Source: Paraburkholderia phosphatilytica (GTDB lineage Bacteria > Pseudomonadota > Gammaproteobacteria > Burkholderiales > Burkholderiaceae). Taken from it: 64,000 nucleotides of DNA. Under the pieces are notes generated by a model that made no database searches, was not told the DNA's origin, and saw nothing but the letters and a program-made list of their open reading frames with translations. This document shows, one piece after another, positions 9,153 through 17,572 of this stretch; the first letter of the stretch is position 1, and each line of letters starts with the position of its first letter. The DNA is taken from assembly GCF_003443895.1 (NCBI RefSeq), contig NZ_QQOA01000001.1:231703-295702 (forward strand), in the 5' to 3' direction. Made by a program: the position numbers and the translations under genes.

Positions 9153-10178
9153 ATGAAGCTCGCGTCGCTCAAGAGCAGCCATCCGGATGGCGCACTGATC
9201 GTCGTGTCGCGCGACCTGCAGCGCGCCGTCAGCGCCGGTGCGATCGCGCCGAATCTGCGCGCCGCGCTCGACGACTGGACGCACGCGCAGCCGGCACTTG
9301 AAGCGCTCTATGCGGCGCTCAACCACGGCGACGCCAAAGACACCTTCGCGTTCGACCCGCATGCGTGCGGCGCGCCGCTGCCGCGCACGCATCAGTTCAT
9401 CGACGCGTCGGCGTTTCTCAATCACGGCCGCATCATGACGCAGGCGTATCACCCGGAGAAGAAGTCCGATCCGAAGGTGCCGATCCTGATCCAGCGCCAG
9501 GGCGACGATTTCACCGGGCCGCACGACGACTATCCGTTCCCCGACGAAGCCGATCATTGCGATTTCGAAGGCGAGATCGGCGCGGTGCTCGCCGATACGC
9601 CGCTGGGCACCAAGGCCGCCGATGCGCTCGGCAACATCCGCCTGTTCGTGCTGTTCAATGACGTCAGCATGCGGACGCACCTGTTCCGCGAACTGGGCAT
9701 GGGCTTCGGCTTCATTCTCGCGAAGCCGGCCACCGCGTTCGCGCCGGTTGCGGTCACGCCCGACGAACTCGGCGACGCATGGCGCGACGGCCGCGTGCAA
9801 CTCGACCTGCACGTGCAGCGTAACGGCGAAGCGTTCGGCCATCCGAACGGCCGCGAGATGAGCTCCGGTTTTCACGAGCTGATCGAATACATCGCGTACA
9901 ACCGCAACCTGCGAAACGGGATGATTCTCGGCTCGGGCACGTTCTCGAACGCCGACTATCGCAACACCGGCTCCGCGTGTCTCGCCGAGCAGCGCGCGAT
10001 CGAAGCGATCGAAACCGGCGCATCCACCACGCCGTGGCTGCGCTTCGGCGAGCGTCTGCGCTTCGAGATGTTCGGTCACGACGGGCAATCGGTGTTTGGC
10101 GCGATCGATCATCGCTTTGTCCAGGTTGAAGCGCAGACAGAAGCACACGCAAACGCGCAAGCAGGAGCGCAGCCATGA
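9153..10178 (+). CDS. Fumarylacetoacetate hydrolase family protein
   Basis: A 341-aa FAA-hydrolase-fold enzyme. The metal-binding core DFEGEIGAVLADTP, the VLFNDVSMRTH loop and the GMILGSGTFSN segment are all present. These enzymes hydrolyse C-C bonds of acylpyruvates or related beta-diketo acids after aromatic ring cleavage. The start is preceded by GGAGAGAGACACC. The last four bases overlap the start of the FAD oxidoreductase gene (ATGA). In this locus it is the best candidate for cleaving the open-chain product of the extradiol dioxygenase or a later diketo acid. Confidence 0.87.
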   Translation: MKLASLKSSHPDGALIVVSRDLQRAVSAGAIAPNLRAALDDWTHAQPALEALYAALNHGDAKDTFAFDPHACGAPLPRTHQFIDASAFLNHGRIMTQAYHPEKKSDPKVPILIQRQGDDFTGPHDDYPFPDEADHCDFEGEIGAVLADTPLGTKAADALGNIRLFVLFNDVSMRTHLFRELGMGFGFILAKPATAFAPVAVTPDELGDAWRDGRVQLDLHVQRNGEAFGHPNGREMSSGFHELIEYIAYNRNLRNGMILGSGTFSNADYRNTGSACLAEQRAIEAIETGASTTPWLRFGERLRFEMFGHDGQSVFGAIDHRFVQVEAQTEAHANAQAGAQP

Positions 10179-12040
10179 GCGATCAGTACGACATCGTCGC
10201 GATGGGCGCGGGTCATAACGGCCTCGTAGCCGCCGCGTATCTCGCGAAAGCGGGCAAGAAGGTGCTGGTGCTCGAGCGCAAGGCGTGGCCCGGCGGCGGC
10301 GTCAGCACGCGGCAACTGAACACGCCCGGCTACTGGCACGACGAGCATTCGAGCGTGCACATCATGATCCAGGGCAATCCGATGCTGCGGCAGGACGAGC
10401 TCGGGTTGCTGTCGCAACACGGGCTGCAGTATCACTACTCGCCGGTGCCGCACGCGACCATCTTCCCGGATCAGACCGCGCTCTTCACCTACAAGGACAT
10501 CGACAAGACCTGCGAATGCTTCGCGAAGGTCTCGCCGAAAGACGCAGACACGTATCGCAACTTCGTGAAGATGAGCCAGCAGATGCTCGAAGTCTTCATG
10601 CCGGGTCTCTATGCGCCGCCCCCGCCGCTTGGCGAACTCGTCGCGATGCTGGACCGCAGCGACGAAGGCCGTCTGATGCTGGACTACATGAATCGAGATT
10701 GCCTCGATCTCGTGAACCAGCTCTACGAGAGCGACCGTATCAAGATCCATCTGCTGCGGCTCGTCAGCGAAAACCTGCAGGCGCCGAACGAACTCGGCAC
10801 CGGTATGGGCGTGCTGCTGATGCCGGGCATCATCCACACATATGGCGTATCGCAGCCGATCGGCGGCAGCGGCAAGCTGACCGAATCGCTGGTGCGCTGC
10901 ATCGAATCGTATGGCGGCGAAGTGCGCTGCAACGCGGAGGTCGCGAAGATCCTCACGAGCGACGGCCGCGCGACCGGCGTCGAACTGTCGGACGGCGAGC
11001 GCATTGTCGCGAAGGACGGCGTGATCGGCGCAATCCACCCGCACGTGATCCGCCGCTTCGTCGAAGGCGTGCCGGAACCGGTGTTGAAGCGCGCCGAGCG
11101 CGCGACGCTCGCGCCGTTCTCGATCATGGTCAGCCACTACGACCTGAAGGAAAACGCGCGCTACTACGCAGGCGAGGAAGTCGGCTACGCGACGATGCTC
11201 GAATTCATGGCCACCGATAACCTCGACGAGATGCTCGCGGATTTCGACGATCTGAAGCGCGGCCTCATCACCGAGCGACGTCTGTGCGCGGGCGGTGACG
11301 AAAGCATCGGCGACAAGACGCGCGTGCCGGCCGGCGCAGGCATGTTCCATGGCATCACGTTCGCGCCGTACAACGTGAAGGATAAGCGCTGGTCCGGCCA
11401 GCATTGGGACGAGTTCAAGGAAGAGATCGGCGATCTGTCGCTCGCCCACTACCGGAAATTTGTGTCGAACCTGACGAGCGACAACATCGTCGCGCGCAGC
11501 ATCGTGAGCCCGGTGGATCTCGAACGCTCGAGCCCGAACAGCATGATGCGCGGCGACCTGCACGGCGTCGCGCCGTACTTCTACCAGAGCGCTGGACATC
11601 GTCCGACGCCCGACCTCGGCCAGTTCACAGTGCCGGGCGTCGAGCGGCTGTATCTCGCCGGGCCGTTCCAGCATCCGGGCGGCGGCGTGTATGGCGCGGG
11701 CCGTGCCACCGCGATGCGGATGTTCGAACAGCTCGGCATGGACTTCGGCAGCGTCGCGAAGGGAGCGCGGCAGGATCTGGGCGTACCCGCGGTTTCGCAG
11801 GCGAACGGTGCAAAGAAAGCGGGCATGGTGCTGCGCGGCCCTGCTGATGAAGAGCTGATGCACGTCGAGTCGCTCGAACGCGTCGGCGACGAGCTTGTCA
11901 TCAAAGGCAAGAGCTTCGGCACGATGCCGATGGAAGCGCGGCTCGATGCAGCGTCCGCGCGTGCGGGCCTCAAGATGCTCGGCCCGTCGCGTCTCGCGTT
12001 CCTCGCAACGCTGCCGTTCCGCAAAGGAGGCTCGCGATGA
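10175..12040 (+). CDS. FAD-dependent oxidoreductase, phytoene-desaturase-like
   Basis: A 621-aa flavoprotein. Its N-terminal dinucleotide-binding motif is GAGHNGLVAAAYLAKAGKKV, followed by ERKAWPGGGVST. The NAD(P)-binding/amine-oxidase-like fold resembles phytoene desaturase and beta-carotene ketolase proteins, which in betaproteobacterial catabolic clusters are usually dehydrogenases of unknown substrate. A C-terminal FAD strand (VERLYLAGPFQHPGGGVYGAG) is present near residue 500, then a tail of about 90 residues. Start and stop both overlap neighbours by ATGA. A similar FAD dehydrogenase occurs in the Herbaspirillum fde operon as I recall it. Confidence 0.83.
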   Translation: MSDQYDIVAMGAGHNGLVAAAYLAKAGKKVLVLERKAWPGGGVSTRQLNTPGYWHDEHSSVHIMIQGNPMLRQDELGLLSQHGLQYHYSPVPHATIFPDQTALFTYKDIDKTCECFAKVSPKDADTYRNFVKMSQQMLEVFMPGLYAPPPPLGELVAMLDRSDEGRLMLDYMNRDCLDLVNQLYESDRIKIHLLRLVSENLQAPNELGTGMGVLLMPGIIHTYGVSQPIGGSGKLTESLVRCIESYGGEVRCNAEVAKILTSDGRATGVELSDGERIVAKDGVIGAIHPHVIRRFVEGVPEPVLKRAERATLAPFSIMVSHYDLKENARYYAGEEVGYATMLEFMATDNLDEMLADFDDLKRGLITERRLCAGGDESIGDKTRVPAGAGMFHGITFAPYNVKDKRWSGQHWDEFKEEIGDLSLAHYRKFVSNLTSDNIVARSIVSPVDLERSSPNSMMRGDLHGVAPYFYQSAGHRPTPDLGQFTVPGVERLYLAGPFQHPGGGVYGAGRATAMRMFEQLGMDFGSVAKGARQDLGVPAVSQANGAKKAGMVLRGPADEELMHVESLERVGDELVIKGKSFGTMPMEARLDAASARAGLKMLGPSRLAFLATLPFRKGGSR

Positions 12041-12981
12041 CTCATGTCGTTATCACAGGCGCGCAGGGTTTCGTCGGCCGCGTGCTCGTCAAACGCCTTT
12101 TAAGCGATGGCCTGGGTGGACGCGCGGTGTCGAAGCTCACGCTGCTCGACATCGCATTCGATGCGCCGCATGCCGACCGGCGTGTCGTGCAGCTTGCCGG
12201 GAGCATCGCGCATGCGGACGTGCGCGTGCTCGCGTACTCGACGCCGGTCGACGCGGTGTTCCATCTCGCGAGCATTCCCGGCGGCGCCGCCGAGAAAAAT
12301 TACGCGCTCGGCCGTTCGATCAACCTCGATGCGACGCTCGGTCTGCTCGAAGACCTGCGCGGCCACACGCGCCCGCCGCGTTTCGTGTTCGCGAGCACCG
12401 TCGCGGTGTATGGCGAGCAGTTGCCCGCCACCGTCGACGAAGCGACGCTGCCCGCGCCCGCGCTCAGCTACGGTGCGCACAAGCTGATGGGCGAAGCGCT
12501 GGTGGCGGACGCGTCGCGGCTCGGCTGGGTGCAGGGCTGCTCGCTGCGGCTGCCCGGCGTCGTGGCGCGCCCCGGCGACGGCGCGGGGATGATGTCCGCG
12601 TTCATGAGCCAGCTGTTCTGGCGGCTCTCCGCCGGCGAACCGATCACGGTGCCCGTCTCGCCCGAAGGCGTGGCGTGGTGGATCTCGGTCGAGCAGTGCG
12701 TCGACAACCTGCTGCACGCCGCGACCGTCGACCCCGAACGCTTCAACGCGCGCCGCAGCTATCAGATGCCGGTACTGCGTCTTTCCATTGCCGAAGTGGT
12801 CGATGCGCTTGCCGCGAGGTTCGGCGACGACCGCAAGGCGCTCGTCACCTACGCGCCGGATCCGTTCATCGAACGGCTCTTCGCGACCTATCCGCCGTTG
12901 CTGACGCCCGAGGCCGAACGCCTGGGTTTGCGTCATGACGGCAACGTGGATCAATTGATCACACGAGCGATGTCCGGCTGA
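12037..12981 (+). CDS. NAD-dependent epimerase/dehydratase family, DenD-like
   Basis: A 314-aa extended SDR with GAQGFVGRVL at the N-terminus, FASTVAVYG, and the SYGAHKLMGEAL catalytic Tyr-Lys. The pattern HLASIPGGAAEKNYALGRSIN and the middle region resemble D-erythronate dehydrogenase DenD rather than sugar-nucleotide epimerases. DenD oxidises a 2-hydroxy acid to its 2-keto form. It is coupled to the FAD oxidoreductase by ATGA overlap. Here it may oxidise a hydroxy-acid fragment of the degraded compound. No partner kinase or isomerase genes of the erythronate pathway are seen. Confidence 0.8.
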   Translation: MTHVVITGAQGFVGRVLVKRLLSDGLGGRAVSKLTLLDIAFDAPHADRRVVQLAGSIAHADVRVLAYSTPVDAVFHLASIPGGAAEKNYALGRSINLDATLGLLEDLRGHTRPPRFVFASTVAVYGEQLPATVDEATLPAPALSYGAHKLMGEALVADASRLGWVQGCSLRLPGVVARPGDGAGMMSAFMSQLFWRLSAGEPITVPVSPEGVAWWISVEQCVDNLLHAATVDPERFNARRSYQMPVLRLSIAEVVDALAARFGDDRKALVTYAPDPFIERLFATYPPLLTPEAERLGLRHDGNVDQLITRAMSG

Positions 12982-13054
12982 CGGTTCAACTCCAAACCCC
13001 AACATCGCACCGGCGCATACACATCGAAACGGATTCCTAAGGAATTTTTTAAAA

Positions 13055-13987
13055 ATGAACATCATCGGACTCGAATACCTCGTCTTCGGTATCGACGACA
13101 TGGCAGGGGCCCGCCAGTTCCTGCTCGACTACGGCCTCGACGAGGTTGCATACGACCCCCACGCAGGCGGCCTCTACGCCGCGCTCGACGGCACCGGCCT
13201 CATCATGCGCGCGGCGAGCGACCCGAGCCTGCCGCCATTGCCGCCGAAAGCGGCCACCCCTTCGCTGCGCGAAACCATCTACGGAGTCGACAACGCGGAC
13301 ACACTCGCGTCGATCCGCGCGCACCTCGCAGCGGAACGCGACATCAAGGTGGACGCCGACGGCACCGTGCACTGCATCGACGACGCGGGCTTCGGCGTCG
13401 CGTTCATGGTGACGCGGCGGCGCCCGTACGAGGCGCGCTATCTCGGCTTCAACGTGCCGGGCCAGCCGCCCGGCCGCGCGCCAAACGACTGCGCGGCGAA
13501 CCCGGACGAAGCGATCAAGCCACGCACGCTTTCGCACGTCGTGTACTTCGTTGAAGATGCCGCGAAAGCCGAAGCGTTCTACACGCGGCTGGGCTTCGTC
13601 GTGACGGACCGCTTCAATCATCTCGGTCCGTTCATGCGCCCAGGCGGCACGCAGGATCATCACACGCTCTTCATGATCGAAAGCAAAAACGATCACATGA
13701 TCGGCTGCAATCACTTCACGTTTCACCTCGGCTCCGCGAGCGAAGTGCTGCAGCACGGCTGGAACTTCGTGAAGAAGGGCTACAAGAGTTTCTGGGGCCC
13801 GGGCCGCCATATCCTGGGCAGCAACTTCTTCTGGTACTTCAACAGCCCGTTCGGCGCGACGATCGAGTTCGACGCGGACATGGACGTGCACGACGACAGC
13901 TGGACGGCGCGCGCCGTCGATCCGGGCTCCGACAACTCGCAGATCTTCCTGTTCGACGCCCGCAACAAGTGGGCGCCGGGCGAATGA
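13055..13987 (+). CDS. Type I extradiol ring-cleavage dioxygenase (two-VOC-unit), FdeC-like
   Basis: A 310-aa protein built of two tandem VOC units, as in type I extradiol dioxygenases. The C-terminal unit keeps an iron triad that can be read as His161 (SHVVYF), His220 (NHFTFHL) and Glu271 (ATIEF). The substrate-pocket Tyr/His region SNFFWYFNSPFG is also typical. It starts 73 bp after the DenD-like gene behind an A/T-rich leader and is followed 15 bp later by a Rieske ferredoxin. Position and neighbours match the ring-cleaving dioxygenase of fde flavonoid clusters. Activity is inferred from the triad and the context. Confidence 0.82.
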   Translation: MNIIGLEYLVFGIDDMAGARQFLLDYGLDEVAYDPHAGGLYAALDGTGLIMRAASDPSLPPLPPKAATPSLRETIYGVDNADTLASIRAHLAAERDIKVDADGTVHCIDDAGFGVAFMVTRRRPYEARYLGFNVPGQPPGRAPNDCAANPDEAIKPRTLSHVVYFVEDAAKAEAFYTRLGFVVTDRFNHLGPFMRPGGTQDHHTLFMIESKNDHMIGCNHFTFHLGSASEVLQHGWNFVKKGYKSFWGPGRHILGSNFFWYFNSPFGATIEFDADMDVHDDSWTARAVDPGSDNSQIFLFDARNKWAPGE

Positions 13988-14002
13988 CGCGAGGCACGAA
14001 CG

Positions 14003-14356
14003 ATGTGCGATGAACGCGTGCTCTGCGAGCTCGACGACCTGCCCGATGGCGGCTCGCGCGGCCTGCTGCGCGAAGGCCTCGACGACAAGCTGTGTGTCGT
14101 GCGGCAAGGCGGCGAAGTGTTCGTGTGGCTCAACGACTGCCCACACGAACACCGGCCGATGGAGTACCGCCAGGATCGCTTTCTCTCCGGCGACGGCCAG
14201 CACATCGTCTGCTACGCGCATTCCGCGCATTTCGATATCCGTACCGGCTACTGCTTTGCCGGCCCCTGTACCGGCCAGCATCTGACGAAGGTGCCGGCCC
14301 GCATCGAGAACGGCAAGGTGTGGATTCCCGCCGAACTGCCCTCGATCTTCGACTGA
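14003..14356 (+). CDS. Rieske [2Fe-2S] ferredoxin
   Basis: A 117-aa free-standing Rieske protein. The cluster ligands are Cys46-Pro-His48 (CPHEHRPME) and Cys70-x2-His73 (CYAHSAHFD). The second loop lacks the usual CPWHG wording, so it is a divergent Rieske domain. There is no Rieske oxygenase alpha subunit in this operon, so it is more likely to re-reduce the iron of the adjacent extradiol dioxygenase or serve another redox enzyme. XylT-type ferredoxins do this for catechol dioxygenases. It sits between the dioxygenase and the hydrolase. Confidence 0.85.
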   Translation: MCDERVLCELDDLPDGGSRGLLREGLDDKLCVVRQGGEVFVWLNDCPHEHRPMEYRQDRFLSGDGQHIVCYAHSAHFDIRTGYCFAGPCTGQHLTKVPARIENGKVWIPAELPSIFD

Positions 14357-14370
14357 TAGCGAAACCCATC

Positions 14371-15534
14371 ATGTTCCAGTACTTCCCGACCAACTACGTC
14401 TGGAGCCTCTCGACGATGATCGCCCTCACGCACGGCGGCAACATCGGAGAGGTCGATGCGATGTGCGGGCCGCTGCTCGAAGCCGCGCGCGCGGGCGACG
14501 ACCCCGGCACCGTCGCGTTCTACGAAGCGTGGAAAGGCGGCGCGGATCAGCTGATCGCGCTCGCCGACGAAGACCTCGTGCAAGGCCACACGCTTTCCGC
14601 CGGCGAAAAACTCGGCCGCGCCGGCCTCTACTACGGCATCGCCGAACGCATGCAGGCGCATGGATTCGAAGCGCGCCTCGCGGTCTATCGCCGTTCGCTC
14701 GAACTGTTCGAGCAAGGCCGCAAGCTCTCACGCGAGAACTGCGCGCGCGTCGAGATTCCGTACCTCGACAAGCACATCGCCGCGCTCTACGTGCGTGCCG
14801 AAGGACTCGCGCCAGGACAGCGCGCGCCGACCGTCGTCGTGATGAACGGCCTCGACTCGACGAAAGAAATGCTGCAGAAAAGCGTGATGGGCACGATGTT
14901 CGCGCGCCGCGGCGTGTCCGCGCTGTTCGTCGATCAGCCCGGCACCGGCGAAGCGCTGCGTCTGTCGAATCTGCCCGCCGTGCACGACACCGAAACGTGG
15001 GCCGCGCCGATCGTCGACTGGCTGGAAACGCATCCCGAGGTCGACCCGAACAGGATTGGCGCGCTCGGCGTATCGCTTGGCGGCTACTACTGCCCGCGCG
15101 CGCTCGCGTTTGAGCCGCGCTTCGCATGCGGCGCGGTGTGGGGCGCGAATCACGACTGGCGCGAAGTGCAGCAGGCGCGTCTGAAACGCGAGGGCGAGAA
15201 CCCGGTGCCGCACTACTGGAAGCACGTGCAGTGGGTGTTCGGCGCGAACGACATGGACGACTTTCTCGCGAAGGCCGAGCACATGCATCTGAACGGCGTG
15301 CTCGACCGGATCCGTGTGCCGTTCCTCGTCACGCATGGCGAAAACGACCGGCAGATCCCGCTGAAGTACGCGCATCAAACCTATGAACAGCTGGTGAACA
15401 GCCCGAAGAAGGACCTGTTCATTTTCACGGCACGCGAAGGCGGCGTCGAGCACAGCTCGCTCGACAATCCGCTGAACGCCGGCAACCGCATCGCCGACTG
15501 GCTCGCGGTGCAGCTTGGCGGCACGGTCGCGTGA
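14371..15534 (+). CDS. Alpha/beta hydrolase, dihydroxypseudooxynicotine-hydrolase-like C-C hydrolase
   Basis: A 387-aa alpha/beta hydrolase with a long helical N-terminal cap (about 150 residues) before the core, as in 2,6-dihydroxypseudooxynicotine hydrolase and FrsA-type esterases. The nucleophile elbow is GVSLG, with a candidate Asp in THGENDRQIP and His in GGVEHSS. The ATG at 14371 fits the family N-terminus (MFQYFPTNYVWS); the open frame extends upstream without support. Enzymes of this group break a C-C bond next to a ketone on a polyhydroxylated ring. That would suit cleavage of an acylated ring or of the ring-fission product of the preceding dioxygenase. Confidence 0.82.
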   Translation: MFQYFPTNYVWSLSTMIALTHGGNIGEVDAMCGPLLEAARAGDDPGTVAFYEAWKGGADQLIALADEDLVQGHTLSAGEKLGRAGLYYGIAERMQAHGFEARLAVYRRSLELFEQGRKLSRENCARVEIPYLDKHIAALYVRAEGLAPGQRAPTVVVMNGLDSTKEMLQKSVMGTMFARRGVSALFVDQPGTGEALRLSNLPAVHDTETWAAPIVDWLETHPEVDPNRIGALGVSLGGYYCPRALAFEPRFACGAVWGANHDWREVQQARLKREGENPVPHYWKHVQWVFGANDMDDFLAKAEHMHLNGVLDRIRVPFLVTHGENDRQIPLKYAHQTYEQLVNSPKKDLFIFTAREGGVEHSSLDNPLNAGNRIADWLAVQLGGTVA

Positions 15535-15568
15535 CCCGACGACTTCAACCCGAACACAGAGACACACC

Positions 15569-16702
15569 ATGGCATTGGTCAACCGGATTCTGATCATCGG
15601 CGGCGGCATCGGCGGCATGTGCGCGGCCATCATGCTGCGCCGTCAAGGCATCGACGTCGATCTCGTCGAACTGAACCCGCAGTGGGCGCCCGACGGCGCC
15701 GGCATCACGATCAGCGGCCCGACGCTGCGCGGCCTGCGCGAAGTCGGCGTGATCGACGAGGTGCTGAAGCGCGGCGGCTCGTGGCGCGCGGTCGACATCT
15801 GCGATGCGAACGGCAAGGTGAACGCGACGGTGCCGATCGCGCCGGCCGTCGGCGCGGACGATCTGCCCGGCTGCGCCGGCATCATGCGTTCGGTGTTCGC
15901 CGACATCCTGGCGAACGCGACGCGCAACACCGGCGCGAACGTACGCCTGGGCCTGAGCTTCGAGACCATCAATCAAGACGACGACGGCGTCGACGTGCTG
16001 TTCACCAACGGCAGCAGGCAACGCTACGACCTCGTGATCGGCGCGGACGGCGTGAACTCGGCCGTGCGCAAACTGGTGATGCCCGACTTCGCGGGCCCGA
16101 AGTTCACGGGCCAGGGCTCGTGGCGCGCGGTCGTGCCGCGGCTGCGCGAGAACTCGACGATCTACATGGGCAGCACCACGAAGGCGGGCATGAACCCGAT
16201 CAGCGCGACGGAGAGTTATCTGTTCGTGCTCGACAAGCGCGACGGCCTGGAATTCATCGAGCAGGAACGCTGGCCGCAGGTGCTCGCGGAACTGCTCGCG
16301 GAATTCGGCGGCGCGATCGGCGAGTTTCGCGAGGGACTGCTGGATGCGTCGTTGAAGAATCACCGGCTGCTGTACCGGCCGCTGATGGGGCACATGATCG
16401 GCGCGCCGTGGCACAAGGGGCGTATCGTGCTGCTCGGCGACGCGGTGCACGCGACCACGCCGCATCTCGCATCCGGCGCAGGCATCGCGGTGGAAGGCGC
16501 GATCGTGCTCGCGGAAGAACTGGCGCGGCGGCATTCGATCGAAGGCGCGCTGACGGCTTACGCCGGACGGCACTACGATCGCGCGCGGCTCGTGGTCAGC
16601 GCATCGGGACGCATGGGTGAGATCGAGCAGACCGGCGGCTCGCTCGAAGAACACACGCGTGTGATGATTCATGCGCAGCAGGCGTTGCGCGCGCCGATTT
16701 GA
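15569..16702 (+). CDS. FAD-dependent aromatic monooxygenase, FdeE-like
   Basis: A 377-aa group A flavoprotein hydroxylase. The GxGxxG motif (IIGGGIGGMCAAIML) is at the N-terminus, the DG motif (VIGADGVNSAVR) is mid-protein and the GD motif (VLLGDAVHATTPHLASGAG) near the end binds the FAD ribityl chain. I start at the ATG at 15569. It would insert a hydroxyl into a phenolic ring ahead of the extradiol dioxygenase two genes upstream. In the Herbaspirillum fde pathway, FdeE hydroxylates naringenin at C8. Orthology is suggested by context, not shown. Confidence 0.86.
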   Translation: MALVNRILIIGGGIGGMCAAIMLRRQGIDVDLVELNPQWAPDGAGITISGPTLRGLREVGVIDEVLKRGGSWRAVDICDANGKVNATVPIAPAVGADDLPGCAGIMRSVFADILANATRNTGANVRLGLSFETINQDDDGVDVLFTNGSRQRYDLVIGADGVNSAVRKLVMPDFAGPKFTGQGSWRAVVPRLRENSTIYMGSTTKAGMNPISATESYLFVLDKRDGLEFIEQERWPQVLAELLAEFGGAIGEFREGLLDASLKNHRLLYRPLMGHMIGAPWHKGRIVLLGDAVHATTPHLASGAGIAVEGAIVLAEELARRHSIEGALTAYAGRHYDRARLVVSASGRMGEIEQTGGSLEEHTRVMIHAQQALRAPI

Positions 16703-16757
16703 GCGCCGAATGGTGCACGTACCCAACGCCGCATTCGATAACGGATAGACGAATATC

Positions 16758-17510
16758 ATGAGCGATTCCACTCACGCTGACGGCCGCGTCGCCGTCGTCA
16801 CCGGTGCCGCCGGTGGTCTCGGAGAAGCGTTCGCATTGCGCCTTGCCGCAAGCGGGCATCGCGTGGTGCTGACCGACCGCGCACCGTGCGACGCGCTGGC
16901 CGCGCGCATTCAATCCGAAGGCGGCCAGGCCGACGCGATCGGCTGCGATCTCGCCGATCCTGCGGACGTGCAGCGCTTCGCCGCGGCCGTGCTCGAACGG
17001 ACCGGCAAGGTCGACGTGCTCGTCAACAACGCCGCGTTCATGCCAATGGCGCCGCTCGCGTCCGTCACCGCCGAACTGTGGCGGCAGATCATGACGGTCA
17101 ACGTCGATGCAGCGTTCCTGCTCGCGCAGGCGTTTTCGGCGGGCATGATCGAGCGCGGCTGGGGACGTGTGATCAATCTCGCGTCCAGCACCGTGTGGGG
17201 ACCGCCGCCGGGCATGGCCGCGTATGCGTGCAGCAAGATGGCGGTGATCGGCCTGACGCGCGCGCTCGCCGCGGAACTGGGCGCGCACGGCATCACCGTC
17301 AACGCGATTTCGCCTGGGCTCACGCGCCATCCGGGCAGCGCCGCGAATCTGCCTGCCGCGGCATTCGAAGCCGTGCGCGTGCGGCAGTTCATTCCGCGCA
17401 CGGAAGTGCCGGACGATCTCGCCGGCGTGCTCGCGTTCCTCGCTTCCGATGATGCGAGATTCGTAACGGGCCAGGTGCTGAACGTGGATGGCGGAGGGTT
17501 CGGGTTCTAG
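16758..17510 (+). CDS. SDR-family oxidoreductase
   Basis: A 250-aa classical SDR with TGAAGGLGEAFAL, NNAAF, VINLASS, YACSK (catalytic Tyr-Lys) and the C-terminal VTGQVLNVDGGGFGF typical of FabG/3-oxoacyl-type enzymes. It is the last gene of the plus-strand catabolic run, 55 bp after the monooxygenase. Its role is probably oxidation or reduction of an alcohol/ketone pathway intermediate. Confidence 0.86.
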   Translation: MSDSTHADGRVAVVTGAAGGLGEAFALRLAASGHRVVLTDRAPCDALAARIQSEGGQADAIGCDLADPADVQRFAAAVLERTGKVDVLVNNAAFMPMAPLASVTAELWRQIMTVNVDAAFLLAQAFSAGMIERGWGRVINLASSTVWGPPPGMAAYACSKMAVIGLTRALAAELGAHGITVNAISPGLTRHPGSAANLPAAAFEAVRVRQFIPRTEVPDDLAGVLAFLASDDARFVTGQVLNVDGGGFGF

Positions 17511-17572
17511 CGGGGTCGCTCCGCCTTTTCGCAGACGAGAAACCGCCGAAGCTACGCATCGGGCGGAATCGC

